38,672 nt of DNA. It comes from Burkholderiaceae bacterium. GTDB lineage: Bacteria > Pseudomonadota > Gammaproteobacteria > Burkholderiales > Burkholderiaceae_C. The notes under the pieces were generated by a model that saw only the letters and a list, made by a program, of their open reading frames with translations, did no database searches and was not told where the DNA came from. The stretch is from assembly GCA_031253955.1 (NCBI GenBank), contig JAIRVJ010000140.1:1-38672 (forward strand), given 5' to 3'. A program made the translations under genes and the position numbers. How positions within the stretch are numbered: the first letter of the stretch is position 1; each line of letters opens with the position of its first letter. Shown here in pieces: positions 1-8,186 of this stretch.

Positions 1-636
1 TCCAGAGGCAAGGATTCGATTGCTGCGTGGCTGGAGTTGCGGGAATGTTTCGATAGCGTCAAGCCGTTTTATTTGTACGGGATTCCAGGCTTGGAGTTTG
101 TTGATGAATCGCTGGACTACTTCGAGCGGTTTTTCCAAACAAAAATCATTCGATACCCTCACCCAAGCTTGCATAGGAAGCTGAGGAATTTTGTTTTCCA
201 GCCACCTGAGCGATGCCTGGTGATCGAGCAGGCCATTCGGATGAGAATGCTGCCGAAGTTCGAGTATGAAGATGTCCGGCAGTCTGTGGTTGACAAGTTC
301 GGCTTGCCAGAGGAAACACTGTACGCCGATGGGGTGCGGGCCGCTGATAGCCCGATCCGCCGCTTGGCGATCATCAAGCATGGACCGATTACTTGGAGTC
401 AGCACAAGTACCATCCGGTGTGGGACTGGAACAAGGCCGATCTTGTGGCGTGCTTGAAAAAGCATGGGGTGAGGCTGCCGGTTGACTATGCGCTGTTCGG
501 GCGCACTTTTGATGGCATTGACTTGCGGTTTTTGCTTCCGCTGAAGAAACATCGGCCCAGGGACTACAAGAGAGTGCTGGACTTTTTCCCGCTCGCCGAG
601 TTGGAAATTTTTCGTTGGGAGCGCCGTCATGCTTGA
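1..636 (+). CDS. PAPS reductase-like PP-loop ATPase of phage type (5' end cut by window)
   Basis: The reading frame is open from base 1 and its first codons read S-R-G-K-D-S, a PP-loop (SxGKDS) that binds ATP/PAPS in the adenylyl/phosphoadenosine-phosphosulfate reductase superfamily. The gene therefore starts upstream, and the internal ATG at 37 is not the real start. Downstream are ADGVRAADSPIRR and a Trp/Asp-rich KYHPVWDW stretch, typical of phage-encoded members. I see no C-terminal cysteine pair, so classical thioredoxin-dependent sulfate reduction is unlikely to be its job. Possible roles are nucleotide or DNA/tRNA modification chemistry (DndC-, TtcA- or TilS-like logic), which is inference. 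It overlaps the next gene by 8 bp. The family call is fairly secure; the substrate is unknown. Confidence 0.75.
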   Translation, partial: SRGKDSIAAWLELRECFDSVKPFYLYGIPGLEFVDESLDYFERFFQTKIIRYPHPSLHRKLRNFVFQPPERCLVIEQAIRMRMLPKFEYEDVRQSVVDKFGLPEETLYADGVRAADSPIRRLAIIKHGPITWSQHKYHPVWDWNKADLVACLKKHGVRLPVDYALFGRTFDGIDLRFLLPLKKHRPRDYKRVLDFFPLAELEIFRWERRHA

Positions 637-1081
637 GAAGAAAAAATCTGCCGATCCCAATGAGTTGCGGGAGCAGGCCAAACTGAAGGCTCAAGCGGCG
701 AAAGCCAAGCTTGCGCAGGTGAAGCTGCTCAAGGCCAACAAGCCGCCGCAGTATGTAGAAGAGCCTGAGTACACAGGGGATGGCGAGATTGACGATGCTG
801 CTGACTTGGCCGCCGTGGAATCTGGCTTCAAAAAGCGCGCCAAGGATGAAAACCTCCGGTTCGCGCTGGCGACCGATAGCGAGTATTGGGCCTGTTTGTG
901 TTTCCAGACAAGGGAGCAGAAAGAGGCTTTCCTTTCCGCATTGAAGTTGCTTGCTCTTGGAGACAAGTACATCGACGGGCAACAGGCCGCAAAGGTGCTG
1001 GGCATTGATCTGCCTGCCGCCAATGTGCCGTACAACACATCTGGAAAGATCGATAAGACATGGGCTGGATTCGTTGACTGA
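629..1081 (+). CDS. Conserved-looking phage protein, partner of the PAPS-reductase-like gene
   Basis: This encodes 150 residues and starts at an ATG that overlaps the end of the upstream PP-loop gene, so the two are translationally coupled. The first 45 residues are Lys/Ala/Gln-rich and probably helical or coiled coil. An acidic linker follows (about 46-62), then a compact domain with WACLCFQTREQKEAFL and GDKYIDGQQAAKVLGI. I recognise no catalytic motif. A function tied to the preceding enzyme or to packaging is only suggested by position. An intrinsic terminator follows 27 bases after the stop, so this gene appears to end a transcription unit. Confidence 0.6.
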   Translation: MLEKKKSADPNELREQAKLKAQAAKAKLAQVKLLKANKPPQYVEEPEYTGDGEIDDAADLAAVESGFKKRAKDENLRFALATDSEYWACLCFQTREQKEAFLSALKLLALGDKYIDGQQAAKVLGIDLPAANVPYNTSGKIDKTWAGFVD

Positions 1082-1107
1082 TCCAGTTTGATCCGTTCGT
1101 CAACCAG

Positions 1108-1135
1108 GGCCGTCCTTTCGGGCGGCCTTTTCTTT
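1108..1135 (+). terminator. Intrinsic terminator/attenuator hairpin
   Basis: GGCCGTCC-TTTC-GGGCGGCC forms an 8-bp stem (one G-U pair) followed by TTTTCTTTT. The Shine-Dalgarno of the next gene (GGAG at 1137-1140) begins directly after the T-run. The same hairpin/T-run/SD arrangement recurs before other head and tail genes. Confidence 0.8.
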
Positions 1136-1148
1136 TGGAGATTCCAAA

Positions 1149-1379
1149 ATGGCTACTCGTACAGGAACCACGTTTCGCTTGTCGCGGATGAACGCCGCTC
1201 GTCGCTCTGCATATGCAGCAGCAGGCGGCAGGGCAACTAGTGAATTCAGCTCGCTTAGAACCAATACTGCGCGCAGTGCATATAGGTCGGCCGCCGGAGA
1301 TGCTCCAGCGGGGAATCTGACTTCAATGCGTGCCCGTCATGCGGCAGGTATGGCCGCTGGCAGGGCGGCTGACAGTTAA
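1149..1379 (+). CDS. Small basic, Ala/Arg/Ser-rich phage protein
   Basis: This encodes 76 residues and has a good Shine-Dalgarno (GGAG at 1137-1140, 8 nt before ATG). It is low-complexity and strongly basic, with repeated A-A-R-R/S-A-Y-R/A patterns and no Cys. It ends 2 bases before the small terminase start. I do not recognise a family. The composition would suit nucleic-acid or capsid-interior binding, which is inference. The strong SD and the tight packing between a terminator and terS support it as a real gene. Confidence 0.5.
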   Translation: MATRTGTTFRLSRMNAARRSAYAAAGGRATSEFSSLRTNTARSAYRSAAGDAPAGNLTSMRARHAAGMAAGRAADS

Positions 1380-1381
1380 TC

Positions 1382-1807
1382 ATGGGGTCAATCAGGAAAC
1401 GTCCGCCGCCTCGAAACGGGAAAAAGACAAGCCCGGAAACCGCGGCGGCAAAGGTCAAAGCCGCCAAGGCGCTTGAGCTTCGCATGGAAGGCAAAACCTT
1501 CGAGGAAATTGCCAAGGAAGCCGGATATGCCAGTAAGCAAGCGGCTTTTGATGCTGTTTCCCGTTCGCTCAAGGCGATCGTGCGTGAACCCGCAGAGGAA
1601 TTGCTCAAGCTTGACTTAGAACGCCTTGACACTATGTGGGGCATCCATTTTCTGAATGCGCAGGCCGGTGATGTTCAAGCTCTGGCTGCGTGCATGAGGA
1701 TCATGGAGCGGCGGGCAAAGTTGCTGGGGTTGGATGCGCCAGTGAAGGCTGAGGCAACCGTCAAAACGATGGAGTTGCCGATGGTTTCGATTCATGAATT
1801 CGTGTGA
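1382..1807 (+). CDS. Terminase small subunit (TerS-like)
   Basis: This encodes 141 residues. The N-terminus is basic (RKRPPPRNGKK). An HTH-like segment follows at about residues 28-60 (LRMEGKTFEEIAKEAGY, then SKQAAFDAVSR), as in phage TerS DNA-recognition domains. A helical oligomerisation-type region ends around ERLDTMW and MERRAKLLGLDAP; the RRAKLLGLD signature is common in small terminases. It lies immediately before the large terminase, overlapping it by 4 bp (GTGA), which is the canonical terS-terL order. In this family TerS recognises the packaging site and regulates TerL. Confidence 0.8.
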   Translation: MGSIRKRPPPRNGKKTSPETAAAKVKAAKALELRMEGKTFEEIAKEAGYASKQAAFDAVSRSLKAIVREPAEELLKLDLERLDTMWGIHFLNAQAGDVQALAACMRIMERRAKLLGLDAPVKAEATVKTMELPMVSIHEFV

Positions 1808-3045
1808 GCCTGCTTCCTGCACAAAAAGCGTTTGCCACTTCGCGTGAACCGTTCCCGGCTTTCGTTGGTGGCTACGGGAGCGGCAAAAGTTCGGCGGCGA
1901 TTGCGCGGGCGATGTTTCTCAAGTCGGCGTTTCGCCAGCAGAATGTTGCGTACTACCTGCCTTCGTTTCCGTTGATCGAGGATATTGCCTTTCAACGGTT
2001 CCCGAAGCTGTGCGAGGAAAAGGGTTGGTCGTACAAGCTGAACAAGTCTGGCGGCGCGCCTTACATCGAGTTTCCGAACGCTGGCCGGATTCTGTTCCGG
2101 TCAATGGGAAATCCTGAAGGGATTGTTGGCTACGAAGTGGCGCATTCGATTCTTGATGAATTGGACACGCTTAAATCGAGCAGTGCAGCAGCGGTCTGGA
2201 ATCGGGTGATCGCAAGGAACCGGCAGAAGATGCCGGGGAACTTTCCGAACACGGTGGGCGTGGTGACTACGCCTGAAGGGTTCAGGTTCGTTTATGAGAA
2301 GTGGGTGAAGAATCCTGCGCCTGGGTATGTGCTGTTCAGGGCCAAGACCGAGGATAACGCGGAGCATCTTCCGCCTGGGTATATCGAAAACTTGCGCAAT
2401 ACGTACCCTGCAAATTTGCTTGCGGCGTACATGAATGGCGAGTTTGTGAACCTGACCGCTGGCAGTGTGTACCCTGAATTTGACCGCAAGCTCAATGCGA
2501 GCGCGGAAACAGTGCAGCCGGGCGAGACGCTGCACATCGGCATGGATTTCAACGTGACGAAAATGGCGGCGGTGGTGCATGTGCTGCGCGCCGACGAGCC
2601 GCACGCGGTGGCGGAACTGGTGAATGTGTTTGATACGCCGGCCATGATTGCCATGCTCAAGGAACGGTTTGCTGGGCATTCGATTCTTGTGTACCCGGAT
2701 GCTTCGGGGGGTTCGCGCCGGTCTGTGCTGGCCAGTGAGTCTGATCTTTCGTTGCTTCGCGCCGCTGGTTTCCGTGTGTGTGTGAATGCTGCAAACCCTG
2801 CGGTGAAGGATCGTGTGCTTGCGGCCAATGCGCTGATTCACAAGGACGGGATGCGGCGCTACCGGGTGAACCCACAGGCTTGTCCGCATCTGGTGGAGTC
2901 ATTGGAAAAGCAGGCGTATGACAAGAACGGTGAGCCGGACAAGTCGGCGGGGTTCGATCATGTGATTGACGCGACCGGATATTTCATTGCGTACCGATAC
3001 CCGATTGTCAAGCGCGAGGCGAGTGTGCATGTTTTTCGTATGTAG
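1804..3045 (+). CDS. Terminase large subunit (packaging ATPase/nuclease)
   Basis: This encodes 413 residues and starts at a GTG overlapping the terS stop (GTGA). A Walker A sequence GGYGSGKS lies at about residues 22-29. A Walker B-like ILDELD lies near residues 116-122, with the acidic catalytic pair. The C-terminal RNase H-like nuclease begins at HIGMDFNV (about 244) and contains further acidic positions (VYPDASG; GFDHVIDATGY). TerL docks on the portal and pumps and cuts phage DNA. The length is normal for the family. The portal gene follows after 3 bases. Confidence 0.92.
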   Translation: MSLLPAQKAFATSREPFPAFVGGYGSGKSSAAIARAMFLKSAFRQQNVAYYLPSFPLIEDIAFQRFPKLCEEKGWSYKLNKSGGAPYIEFPNAGRILFRSMGNPEGIVGYEVAHSILDELDTLKSSSAAAVWNRVIARNRQKMPGNFPNTVGVVTTPEGFRFVYEKWVKNPAPGYVLFRAKTEDNAEHLPPGYIENLRNTYPANLLAAYMNGEFVNLTAGSVYPEFDRKLNASAETVQPGETLHIGMDFNVTKMAAVVHVLRADEPHAVAELVNVFDTPAMIAMLKERFAGHSILVYPDASGGSRRSVLASESDLSLLRAAGFRVCVNAANPAVKDRVLAANALIHKDGMRRYRVNPQACPHLVESLEKQAYDKNGEPDKSAGFDHVIDATGYFIAYRYPIVKREASVHVFRM

Positions 3046-3048
3046 ACC

Positions 3049-4431
3049 ATGAGCAACGATGTTTCGATTCAGTCCGGCGAGGTAAAGGCTATGGCCTTGC
3101 ATTGGCCGATGCTGGATGCTCTGCTGGGCGGCACGTCGGCCATGCGCCTGATACGTGAGAAGCTTTTGCCGCGTCAGCCCAGGGAAGACAAGGATGATTA
3201 CGAGTACCGGCTGAGTACGGCGACGCTGTTTCCGGCGTTGGCGCGCACGGTGGGGGTGATGGTGGGCAAGCCGTTTTCCAAACAGTTGGTGTTGAGCGAT
3301 AAGGTGCCGCAGCGTTTGGTGGAGCTTGCCCAGGATATTGACGGCGAGGGCCGCAGCCTGCATGTTTTTGCATCGGACTTGATGTATGGGCTGATTGCGT
3401 TTGGTTTCGGCGGGGTTTTAGTGGACTTCACGAGAACGGATGGACAGATCAAAACGCAGGCCGATGAGAAAACGAGCGGGGTTCGCCCATATTGGGTGTA
3501 TATCAGGCACGATCAGATTCTGGGCTGGCGCGCGGGCAAGAAGGACGGCTCGACGGTTTTGACGCAGCTTCGCATCGCGGAGAGTTCCGAGGTGGAAGAC
3601 GGCAAGTACGGGACGAAAACGGTCAACCGCGTTCGCGTCTATACGCCGGGCGCATGGGAGTTGTACGAGGAAGTGTCGGGGACGTACCAGATGGTTGACC
3701 GTGGCGAGACCACACTGCCGGCGATTGCGTTCGTGCCGTTTTATGGGCGCCGCATTGGGTTTATGCGCGGTGTGTCGCCGCTGCTTGATCTGGCGCACCA
3801 GAATGTCAAGCACTGGCAGCAGCAGAGCGATCAGGATGATTCGACGCGGTTTGCCAGAAAGCGGCTGTTGGTGGCTTCGGGAGTTGATAAGGACAAGATG
3901 AATTCGGCGACGGCTGGCGCTGGCTACATGCTGTCGCTGCCGGAAAACGCGAGTGTGGCGGTGGTGCAAGGTTCGGCTGAATCTGTTTCGGTGGGGCGCT
4001 CGGAACTGGATGCGCTGGAGGCGCAGATGATTCAGACCGGCGCGGAGTTGTTGACGGCCAAGCCGGGCAGCCGCACGGCGACCGAGGCGGCCAATGACGC
4101 GGAAGCCAACAAGAGCGATTTGCAGCGCATCGTTGAAAGCTTCGAGGACGCGCTGGATCAGGCGTTGCAGTTCACGGCGGACTGGCTTGGCTTGCCAGAT
4201 GGCGGCAGCGTGTCGCTCTTCAAGGATTTTGCCGCCGGCAGTTTGAGCGAGGCTTCGGCGCAACTGCTGCTGAGTTTGCAGCAGGGCGCGGTGATTACGA
4301 AGGAAACATTGATCCGCGAGCAGCAGCGTCGGGGTATTCTTTCCCCGGATTTGGAGCCTGCCGCCGAGTTGGAGGCGGTTGCACAAGAGGGGCCGTCGCT
4401 TGGGACGATAGGCGATGGCCACAGCCAATGA
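3049..4431 (+). CDS. Portal protein (DUF4055-type)
   Basis: This encodes 460 residues. Its position directly after terL and the N-terminal pattern (RLIREKLLPRQPREDKDDYEYRL, then LARTVGVMVGKPF) match the DUF4055 portal-like family. The middle contains the conserved YWVYIRHDQILGWR and SPLLDLAHQNVKHWQQQSDQ segments. The C-terminal third is helical (ALEAQMIQTGAELL, then ATEAANDAEANKSDL), as expected for the portal crown and stem. It forms the dodecameric ring at the capsid vertex through which DNA passes. It overlaps the next gene by 17 bp. Confidence 0.88.
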   Translation: MSNDVSIQSGEVKAMALHWPMLDALLGGTSAMRLIREKLLPRQPREDKDDYEYRLSTATLFPALARTVGVMVGKPFSKQLVLSDKVPQRLVELAQDIDGEGRSLHVFASDLMYGLIAFGFGGVLVDFTRTDGQIKTQADEKTSGVRPYWVYIRHDQILGWRAGKKDGSTVLTQLRIAESSEVEDGKYGTKTVNRVRVYTPGAWELYEEVSGTYQMVDRGETTLPAIAFVPFYGRRIGFMRGVSPLLDLAHQNVKHWQQQSDQDDSTRFARKRLLVASGVDKDKMNSATAGAGYMLSLPENASVAVVQGSAESVSVGRSELDALEAQMIQTGAELLTAKPGSRTATEAANDAEANKSDLQRIVESFEDALDQALQFTADWLGLPDGGSVSLFKDFAAGSLSEASAQLLLSLQQGAVITKETLIREQQRRGILSPDLEPAAELEAVAQEGPSLGTIGDGHSQ

Positions 4432-5518
4432 GTGGCTGCAAGCCGAAGCGATCCGGCACGCGGTTGATCTGAGCCATTACAGCAATGGGGTTGTTCAGAA
4501 AATCATCGCTACGCTGAACCGCAGCGATCAGCGGTTGTTTGCCCAGTTGCTGATTGCTGTGGAGCGCGGCGATGCAGGCAGCTTTTCAATAGAGCGGTTG
4601 GATGCGTTGCTTGAAAGCGTGCGGGCGCTAAATATCCAAGCGTTCAATGCGGCGGAACGTGAGTTGACCGATGAACTGAAACGGTTTGTCGAGTATGAAT
4701 TGAATTATCAGCAGCGGTCGCTTGCGACGGCTGTTCCGGTACGGGTGTCTTTGGCGGCGGTGTCTCTGGATCAGGTGTATTCGGCGGCTTTGAACAGGCC
4801 GTTTCAGGGCGTATTGCTCAAAGGCGTTTGGTCTGAACTGAGCGATCAGCGGATGAGCTTGATCCGGCGCACGGTTGCGCAGGGGTTTGTGGAAGCCAAA
4901 ACGACCGATCAGATTGTGCGCCAGTTGCGCGGCACGCGCTCCAAGGGCTACGCCGACGGGCTGGTGAACCGCTCGCGCCGCGATGTGCAGGCGGTGGTGC
5001 GTACCGCAATGGGGCACTATGCCGGGGTGACGCAAGACCGAGTGATAGCAGCCAATAGCGACATCATCAAAGCCGTGCAGTGGCTGGCAACCTTAGACAC
5101 AAGGACAAGCGAAATTTGTAGGCTGCACGATTCGCTGCTGTACACGCCGCAAGATCATGCCCCTATCGGACACAGTGTTCCTTGGGGCGCTGGCCCTGGT
5201 CGTGCTCACTGGTGTTGTAGGTCTAAGCAGGTGGCGATTCTCAAAGGCTGGAAAGAGCTTGGTGTTGATGTGGAAAACGCGCCAGAAAGAACTCGCGAGA
5301 GCATGGATGGGCAAGTGCCGCGCTCACTCTCGTACTTCGATTGGTTGAGTCAGCAGCCGGCGGCGCGGCAGGATGAGATTCTGGGCGTCACGCGCGGCAG
5401 GCTGTTGCGGCAAGGCCAGATACCGATGGAGAGCATGTATACAAACAATGGCCGGTGGCTGACGCTCGATGAGTTGCGGGGGCGTGATGCCCAGGCGTTC
5501 GAGCGGGCGGGCGTGTGA
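4415..5518 (+). CDS. Minor head / head morphogenesis protein (SPP1 gp7 / Mu gpF-like)
   Basis: This encodes 367 residues. The C-terminal half carries the signature of phage head morphogenesis proteins: RRDVQAVVRTAMGHYAG, then TLDTRTSEICRLHD, then a cluster of Cys and His with PWGAGPGRAHWCCRS. The N-terminal half is helical. Its place between portal and scaffold/major capsid genes is the normal position for this family, whose members sit inside the prohead at the portal and may travel with the DNA. The start at 4415 overlaps the portal gene out of frame. Confidence 0.85.
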   Translation: MATANEWLQAEAIRHAVDLSHYSNGVVQKIIATLNRSDQRLFAQLLIAVERGDAGSFSIERLDALLESVRALNIQAFNAAERELTDELKRFVEYELNYQQRSLATAVPVRVSLAAVSLDQVYSAALNRPFQGVLLKGVWSELSDQRMSLIRRTVAQGFVEAKTTDQIVRQLRGTRSKGYADGLVNRSRRDVQAVVRTAMGHYAGVTQDRVIAANSDIIKAVQWLATLDTRTSEICRLHDSLLYTPQDHAPIGHSVPWGAGPGRAHWCCRSKQVAILKGWKELGVDVENAPERTRESMDGQVPRSLSYFDWLSQQPAARQDEILGVTRGRLLRQGQIPMESMYTNNGRWLTLDELRGRDAQAFERAGV

Positions 5519-5528
5519 GAATTTGCCC

Positions 5529-5831
5529 ATGCCGGTTTTTCGCCTTGTTCCGCCAGTAGAGCCTTCCGCCGGGCAGGCCGCGATTTTGCGTCTGAAGCGG
5601 ATGACGCCCGATTGGGTGTTGCAGTGCAACCGTTGCGGCAGCCGCACGAGCATGACGCTGGTCAACGGCGCCGAGGTGAGGAACGGGCGCATTCAGGGCG
5701 GCACGGTGATTTTGCGGCACGTTTGCGCGGAGTGCTACAAGCGCGGCGTGACGCAATTCATGCTGCCAGACCCGCCGCGCCTGGTCAAGCCGCCCAAGCC
5801 CAGGCGGCGCAAGCTCAAGCTGGTCAAGTAG
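5529..5831 (+). CDS. Small zinc-ribbon-like phage protein
   Basis: This encodes 100 residues. The best start is the ATG at 5529 (MPVFRLVPP), 10 bases after the head morphogenesis stop, although the frame is open from 5469. Two CxxC knuckles (CNRCG near residue 31; CAECY near 68) sit about 37 residues apart and suggest a zinc ribbon. The C-terminus is very basic (KPPKPRRRKLKLVK). The Zn-binding and nucleic-acid-binding roles are inferred from these motifs only. A strong terminator follows. Confidence 0.6.
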   Translation: MPVFRLVPPVEPSAGQAAILRLKRMTPDWVLQCNRCGSRTSMTLVNGAEVRNGRIQGGTVILRHVCAECYKRGVTQFMLPDPPRLVKPPKPRRRKLKLVK

Positions 5832-5844
5832 TCAAGACAAGTTC

Positions 5845-5880
5845 AAAAGCCCCGCACGGGAAATCGTGGCGGGGCTTTTG
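5845..5880 (+). terminator. Intrinsic terminator
   Basis: AAAAGCCCCGC (5845-5855) pairs with GCGGGGCTTTT (5869-5879). This is a strong GC stem with flanking A/T runs, so it could work in both directions. It separates the portal/minor head genes from the scaffold gene. Confidence 0.85.
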
Positions 5881-5960
5881 TTGTGCCCGCAAGGAAGGTT
5901 CCGGGTCGGGCGCTCCGGGCCGGAAAGCCCATCAACCAAGGCAGGAAGGCCAAGGAAACC

Positions 5961-6749
5961 ATGAAACTGAAAACTGTCGATATCAACGGCAAAACCTACG
6001 CGGAAGTCCAGGACGGAAAGCCGCTCTACGTTCACGATGACGGCAAGGAAGTTGCATTTGATGCATCTGCCACGGTGTCGAAAATCTCCGCGCTGAACCG
6101 CGAGGCTCAAACACACCGCGAAGCCAAGGAAGCGGCTGAGGCGCGGGCGAAGGCGTTTGAAGGTATCGAGGATGCCGATGCAGCGCGCAAGGCGTTGGAA
6201 ACGGTGAAGAACCTCGATGAAGGCAAGCTGATTCAGGCCGGCAAGGTCGAGGAAATCAAGGCTGCTGCGCAGAAAGCGGCACAGGAACAGGTGGCCGCCG
6301 CGAGCAAGGCTCATGCCGAAGAACTTGCTCGCACGAAACAAGCTTTGGACAAGGTGACGGGCGATTTGTATGCCGAGAAGATCGGCGGCAGCTTCACGCG
6401 CTCGAAGCTGATTACCGATAAGTTTGCGATTCCGGCTGATCTGGTGCAGGCCCGCTTTGGGAATGCATTCAAGGTCGAGGACGGAAAGATCGTGGCCTAT
6501 GACGCTGCGGGTAACAAGATTTTCTCGCGTGTGCGGCCAGGCGAGATTGCGGATTTCGATGAAGCGTTGGAAACGCTTGTCGATCAGTATCCGTACAAGG
6601 AACAGATTCTTAAAAGCACTGGCGCTTCTGGCAGCGGTGCCGGGCCGTCGAGCGGGAAACCGGGAGCTCCGGCTGGAAATTTGGGCGGCAACAGGCAGGA
6701 ACGCATGGCCGCCATTCAAGCGAAATTCCCTGATCTTCCAAAGAACTGA
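5961..6749 (+). CDS. Capsid scaffolding protein
   Basis: This encodes 262 residues from the ATG at 5961, which is preceded by AAGGAA; the frame is open from 5883 but has no SD there. The order before the major capsid gene and the composition fit a phage scaffold. There is a small N-terminal beta domain (MKLKTVDINGKTYAEVQDGKPLY), a long Ala/Glu/Lys/Gln coiled coil (about residues 45-150), a KITDKFAIP-type globular region, and a Gly/Ser/Pro linker before a short basic helix (RQERMAAIQAKF). In scaffolds this helix commonly contacts the coat protein. No protease motif is seen. Confidence 0.75.
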   Translation: MKLKTVDINGKTYAEVQDGKPLYVHDDGKEVAFDASATVSKISALNREAQTHREAKEAAEARAKAFEGIEDADAARKALETVKNLDEGKLIQAGKVEEIKAAAQKAAQEQVAAASKAHAEELARTKQALDKVTGDLYAEKIGGSFTRSKLITDKFAIPADLVQARFGNAFKVEDGKIVAYDAAGNKIFSRVRPGEIADFDEALETLVDQYPYKEQILKSTGASGSGAGPSSGKPGAPAGNLGGNRQERMAAIQAKFPDLPKN

Positions 6750-6796
6750 TCGGGAGTACCGCGCTCAGGAACGGGCGCGCAGCAACAGGGTGGATG

Positions 6797-6828
6797 CCCT
6801 GACAACCCTAGTAAATCGCCCGTCAGGG
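6797..6828 (+). promoter_or_regulatory. Hairpin in the major capsid mRNA leader
   Basis: CCCTGAC (6797-6803) and GTCAGGG (6822-6828) form a perfect 7-bp stem with an 18-nt loop, 25 bases before the capsid start. No T-run follows, so it is not a classical terminator. It may stabilise the 5' end of the capsid message; this is inference. Confidence 0.4.
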
Positions 6829-6853
6829 TATCTCTCATCCGAAAGGAAAAATC

Positions 6854-7828
6854 ATGTCTCTTTCTCAAATGGAAGTGTTCAACCAGTACTTTGTGCCCGC
6901 GACGATTGAGACGCTGGCTCAGATGGTTGACAGGTTCAATGCTGCCAGCGGCGGAGCTATTTTGATGACTACGGAAGGGTTCGATGGAAACTTTCTCCAG
7001 GAATCTTTCTACGCTGCAATCCACTCGGCCCAACGCCGCGTGAACCGCTTCGGCGCGAATGGCCCTGCGCCCGTGACTGATCTGACCCAACTCAAGCATT
7101 CGACGGTGAAGATCGCAGGCGGCTTCGGGCCGGTGCGTTATGAGCCGTCGCAAATGACCTGGCTGAACAAGCCGACCGCCGAAGGTATTGAGATGGCTTC
7201 GCGCAACTTCGCCGAGGCGCTGTTGCAAGACCAACTGAACACGGCGATTGCTGCACTGGTGGCGGCTATCGGTCAGCAAGGCGCTTTGACCACGGTTGAC
7301 GTGTCTGCCACGAAGAAGGTGGACTATGTGACGGTGAATGAAAGTCATGCGCTGTTTGGCGACCATTCGACGCTGCTGGTGGCTCAGGTGATGGATGGTA
7401 TGGCGTATCACACGTTTATCGGTCAAAACCTTGCTAACACCCAGCAACTGTTTGTGGCTGGGAATGTGCGCGTGGTGGATATTCTGGGACGCGTGTCGGT
7501 CATTACAGATGCTCCTGCGTTGTACACGGCTGCCGCTGGCAGTGATCCGGCCAAACGCCGCATTCTGTCTCTGGCCGCAGGTGCGGCGACGGTGCATGAC
7601 AGCCGCGACATCATCTCGAACATCGAGACGACCAACCGCAATCAGCGCATTGAAACGACGTTGCAAATGGATTACTCCTTTGGTCTTGGCCTGAAAGGCT
7701 ACACCTGGGACGAAACCAACGGAGGCAAGTCGCCAGAAGATCCGAATCTTGGCACTGGCGCTAACTGGAAGAAGGTTGCTTCTTCCATCAAGAACACAGC
7801 CGGTGTGATGGCAATCGGGCAAGCCTGA
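6854..7828 (+). CDS. Major capsid protein
   Basis: This encodes 324 residues and has a good ribosome site (AAAGGAAAAATC before ATG). The position after the scaffold and before connector genes, the length, and the sequence character support a major capsid (coat) protein. Supporting segments are NQYFVPATIETLAQ at the N-terminus, EGFDGNFLQESFY, MTWLNKPTAEG, and a C-terminal SFGLGLKGYTWDETNGG, as seen in siphophage coat proteins. It is flanked by a leader hairpin and a terminator, so it has its own high-expression segment. No N-terminal delta-domain cleavage site is evident. Confidence 0.82.
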   Translation: MSLSQMEVFNQYFVPATIETLAQMVDRFNAASGGAILMTTEGFDGNFLQESFYAAIHSAQRRVNRFGANGPAPVTDLTQLKHSTVKIAGGFGPVRYEPSQMTWLNKPTAEGIEMASRNFAEALLQDQLNTAIAALVAAIGQQGALTTVDVSATKKVDYVTVNESHALFGDHSTLLVAQVMDGMAYHTFIGQNLANTQQLFVAGNVRVVDILGRVSVITDAPALYTAAAGSDPAKRRILSLAAGAATVHDSRDIISNIETTNRNQRIETTLQMDYSFGLGLKGYTWDETNGGKSPEDPNLGTGANWKKVASSIKNTAGVMAIGQA

Positions 7829-7842
7829 TCGTCAACAAGAAC

Positions 7843-7863
7843 GGGGCTGTGGCCCCTTTTCTT
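7843..7863 (+). terminator. Intrinsic terminator after the capsid gene
   Basis: A short GGGGC/GCCCC hairpin (7843-7856) is followed by TTTTCTTTT. It lies 15 bases after the capsid stop and directly abuts the SD (GGAG) of the next small gene. Confidence 0.7.
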
Positions 7864-7875
7864 TTGGAGAAATTC

Positions 7876-8109
7876 ATGGATCAAAAGATTGCCTACGAGA
7901 AACATCCTATTTCGCCTGAGCGCGAAAAAGAACTGCGCTCGCAAGGCTTCATCATCATCGACAAGCGGTTTGAGCCGAAGTCCGACGAAGTGAAGGCGTC
8001 TGTTGAAACGCTGCCGGGAGATGTGCATCCCGGTGTTCAGGTTGACGGGCAAGGTTTGGAGCCTGTTGCCGAGCAAAAACGGCGTGGCAGGCCGCCGAAG
8101 GCCAAGTGA
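7876..8109 (+). CDS. Small phage protein with basic C-terminal tail
   Basis: This encodes 77 residues. The ATG at 7876 is chosen because TTTTGGAGAAATTC precedes it; the frame extends to 7849 without an SD. The protein opens with an amphipathic region (EKHPISPEREKELRSQGFIIIDKRF) and ends in KRRGRPPKAK, an AT-hook-like basic tail. It lies between the capsid and connector genes, a spot that often holds head-decoration or small structural proteins. I cannot assign a function. Confidence 0.6.
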   Translation: MDQKIAYEKHPISPEREKELRSQGFIIIDKRFEPKSDEVKASVETLPGDVHPGVQVDGQGLEPVAEQKRRGRPPKAK

Positions 8110-8117
8110 GGTCAATC

Positions 8118-8186
8118 ATGGCTGACAAGCGCAAACCCAAACCGAAGCAACCGGCTCCGCCCAAGAGGAAAAATCCGTGCCGCTGA
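8118..8186 (+). CDS. 22-residue Lys/Pro-rich mini-protein
   Basis: The ATG at 8118 opens a 23-codon frame that is almost wholly Lys, Pro, Arg and Gln (MADKRKPKPKQPAPPKRK), with one Cys near the end. It overlaps the start of the next gene by 10 bp and fills an otherwise empty gap. Short KP-rich frames in this position are plausible in phage head operons, but the evidence is only position and composition. No strong SD is visible. Confidence 0.3.
   Translation: MADKRKPKPKQPAPPKRKNPCR

Noticed and set aside
2101-2889. Long minus-strand open frame (262 codons) inside the large terminase gene
   Set aside because: It is His/Arg-rich with no SD and lies opposite a gene with clear Walker and nuclease motifs; it is a codon-bias shadow.
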